Below are positions 62,130-64,000 of a stretch of DNA of 64,000 nucleotides, in pieces. Every line of letters begins with the position of its first letter. Positions within the stretch are counted from its first letter, which is position 1. The notes beneath the pieces are model-generated. The model searched no databases and was not told the origin of the DNA. It worked only from the letters and a program-made list of their open reading frames with translations. Position numbers and translations under genes: made by a program. Origin of the DNA: Theocolax elegans (Eukaryota > Arthropoda > Insecta > Hymenoptera > Cerocephalidae); NCBI GenBank assembly GCA_026168455.1, contig CM047426.1, positions 56,715,353 to 56,779,352 on the forward strand. Reading direction: 5' to 3'.

Positions 62130-63905
62130 AGCATTATTCAACGTTTTCACCGACCATATCCGTTCTTCACCTACCGTGAAGGTGGCGGTCCTCTCCTTTT
62201 TTGTGCGAGAGATGAGCACCGCCTCCGTTTTTTCCGCCGCCAGACTAAGTCCGTGGTCTCTCAACCAAGTGGCGACCACTTCTATAGAGACGTCTCCGAG
62301 ATATTCGATCTCTTCGACACTCTTTGCGACCACCACTAACGCCACGTCGTCCGTGAAAGCCACCATCGAGACACCCTCCGGAAGTTGCTGCCTAAGCAGG
62401 CCGTCATAGACAGTGTTCCAGAGTAGGGGCCCAATGACCGAACCCTGCGGCACGCCTCCCGTGATGTTGTGGGAGTGCACACCGTCGTCGGTGTCGTAGA
62501 GCAGAGTACGGTCAGTCAGGTAACTCGAGGTGACCTCCCTGAGATAGAGTGGCACTTGGAAGTGCTACAGGGACAGCATGATGTCGTCCCATCTGGCAGA
62601 GGTGAAGGCATTCCGGATGTCCAAGGTGATGATGGCACACATCCGCCTTGCACTCCGACCAGCATTGATGGCGTTTGTGGCTATACCAATAACTCTGCCT
62701 ACAGCGTCCATGGTCGTTCGACCCTTTCGAAAGCCGAACTGGTTGTCGAAGAGGTCTCCGGCCCGACCGATGGCCGCTGCGAGTCTGGCGCAGATCACCC
62801 GCTTTAGGAGCTTCCCGACTATATCCAGTAGACAGAGCGGGCGGTAAGTTGATAGCTCCTCCGGGGATTTGTTCGGTAGGAGTACCAGCCTCTGCGTCTT
62901 CCACTGGGCCGGGAAGGAACCTTCTCTTAGGCATGCGTTGAATGCGTCTAGGAACAAGCCCGGAGCACTCATCGCCGCTGTCTTGACGGCCAGGCCAGAT
63001 ATTCCGTCAGGCCCTGGGGCTTTACGTACGGAAATAGCTTTATGCGGCCATCCTCAGTTCGGCTTCACTAATGTCTGGCGACTCGGCTGCACTAATGGTG
63101 GCCATCACGCCCGGCTCTGCTGCTCTTTTCCGATGTTCTGGAAACAGGTGGCGGACGACTCCGTCTAGAAAAACTGGGTCGGTGGGTGCAACGGCGCCCC
63201 CGGGGTTGATCTTATTTATAACCGTTTTATACGGTCTGCCGCAGGGGTCGTGGTCCACCTTCTCACATAGCTCCCGCCAACACCTTCTCTTGGCAGCCTT
63301 GATGGCCACCTTGAGATCCCTCCGCTTTTGTTCGTATTCTGCGGAACGATCTTGGAACCGCGGTGTTCCCCTCGCTCTTTGGTGCAGCCTTCTGGCACTT
63401 AGGCACTCACGTCTCTTTTCTGCGATGTCCTTACTCCACCAGATTATCGGTGGGTGGCCGCGAGGGTTAAACTTCACGGCCATAGAGGCATCGCAAGCCG
63501 CTGTTAAGGCATTCGTGAGGCCTCGTGCTTTTTCTTCGGCCGTTCCCTTCACTTTTGCCCCCTTAAGGGAGCAGAGGAACGTCTCACGATCAAACGTGGC
63601 TGGTGCTCATCTCTCTCTTGCTTCTCTTCCTGCTCTCTTTATCCTCCCGCTGGTCAGCTGGAGCTGGTACACGAGTGCTTGGTGGTCACTACCCGTGTAA
63701 CGATCGCTAACTTTCCAGCCGAGTCCCCCTCCCCCCATCAATCTAGGATCGACGAAGGTGAGGTTGACTATGCACGACTTGCCGGCTTTGGTGAAAGTCG
63801 GGGTTGTTCCTGTGTTAGCGATCTCCAGCCCCAGTAGAGCGAACGCCTCGAGGAGTGCGCGATCACGCGCGTTGGTCTTGGCGTTGCCACAGTCCGTCCG
63901 AGAAT
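62130..63905 (-). pseudogene. Second R1-type LINE: ORF2 linker and RT, truncated both sides
   Basis: Frames 63552-63040 (RPYKTVINKINPGG linker), 62972-62565 (KTQRLVLLPNK, STYRPLCLLDIVGK, NQFGFRKGRTTMDA) and 62555-61989 (GGVPQGSVIGPLLWNTVYD, VAFTDDVALVVVAK, LSLAAEKTEAVLIS) give a near-continuous R1-type RT, related to the copy at 42-45 kb. The catalytic FTDD is present here. A frameshift lies near 62565. Coding similarity stops at about 62130 (TFTVGEER), where TG-rich repeats begin. Endonuclease remnants run to about 63905, where unrelated sequence starts. Confidence 0.82.
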
Positions 63906-63953
63906 TTCATGTGTAATTCACTTGCTCTCTATGTTTTACAGAGTAGGGACTGT

Positions 63954-63988
63954 TGTTATTATTGAAAATAACATTTTCAATAATAACA
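63954..63988. repeat. Perfect 16-bp palindrome with 3-nt loop
   Basis: TGTTATTATTGAAAAT, loop AAC, then ATTTTCAATAATAACA. It is AT-rich, and the remaining 12 bp of the window give no further context. It could be a short hairpin of an element end or a chance foldback. Confidence 0.7.
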
Positions 63989-64000
63989 CTCACATTACAA

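Overview
The window reads as eukaryotic, almost certainly arthropod and probably insect DNA. It is AT-rich and full of nested transposable elements: LOA-, R1- and jockey-type LINEs, two Ty3/Gypsy elements, a decayed Helitron, MITE-like inverted repeats and a tRNA-headed SINE. The clearest trace of a host gene is one spliced CUB-domain exon on the minus strand (12502-12759). Two weaker plus-strand exon candidates lie at 16118-16337 and 31879-32024. Nothing looks bacterial: no operons and no CRISPR. Order or species cannot be fixed from this sequence; a hymenopteran is only a guess.

Layout: (1) 1-3950, AT-rich DNA with a 1.66 kb foldback palindrome and ancient repeats. (2) 3930-5330, the 5' end of a minus-strand LTR element. 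(3) 5343-9966, a 4.6 kb unit with inverted ends and inverted arrays of a CTAG-containing motif, holding a LINE 3' end and about 2.1 kb of alternating pyrimidine and purine tracts. (4) 10.1-13.4 kb, two MITE-like elements, a SINE, a 42-bp in-frame repeat and the CUB exon. (5) 13510-31863, two inverted copies of a mobile unit encoding a 617-aa DDE-like protein. The left copy is intact; the right copy is broken and holds a complete Gypsy element (16961-30263). That element has near-identical LTRs, a tandem duplication inside pol and an extra zinc-knuckle ORF where env would lie. (6) 33519-40.1 kb, a LOA-type LINE with a tandemly duplicated 3' end, followed by an inverted-repeat element carrying a hammerhead-like motif. 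(7) 41.5-46.6 kb, an LTR/gag scrap and a minus-strand R1-type LINE flanked on both sides by the same AC-type microsatellite. (8) 47.5-54.8 kb, a Helitron helicase relic split by an LTR-like insertion and by a jockey LINE. (9) 55.3-60.7 kb, a decayed minus-strand Gypsy element. (10) 62.1-63.9 kb, a second R1-type LINE fragment that runs towards the window edge.

Functionally these are self-contained mobile units. Order of events inferred from nesting: the DDE-like pair is older than the Gypsy element inside its right copy, and the Helitron is older than the two insertions that split it. Candidates most worth attention are the Gypsy accessory ORF (19292-20242), the intact 617-aa DDE-like ORF (14173-16026), the element with inverted subterminal arrays (5343-9966) and the hammerhead-like motif (40157-40203).
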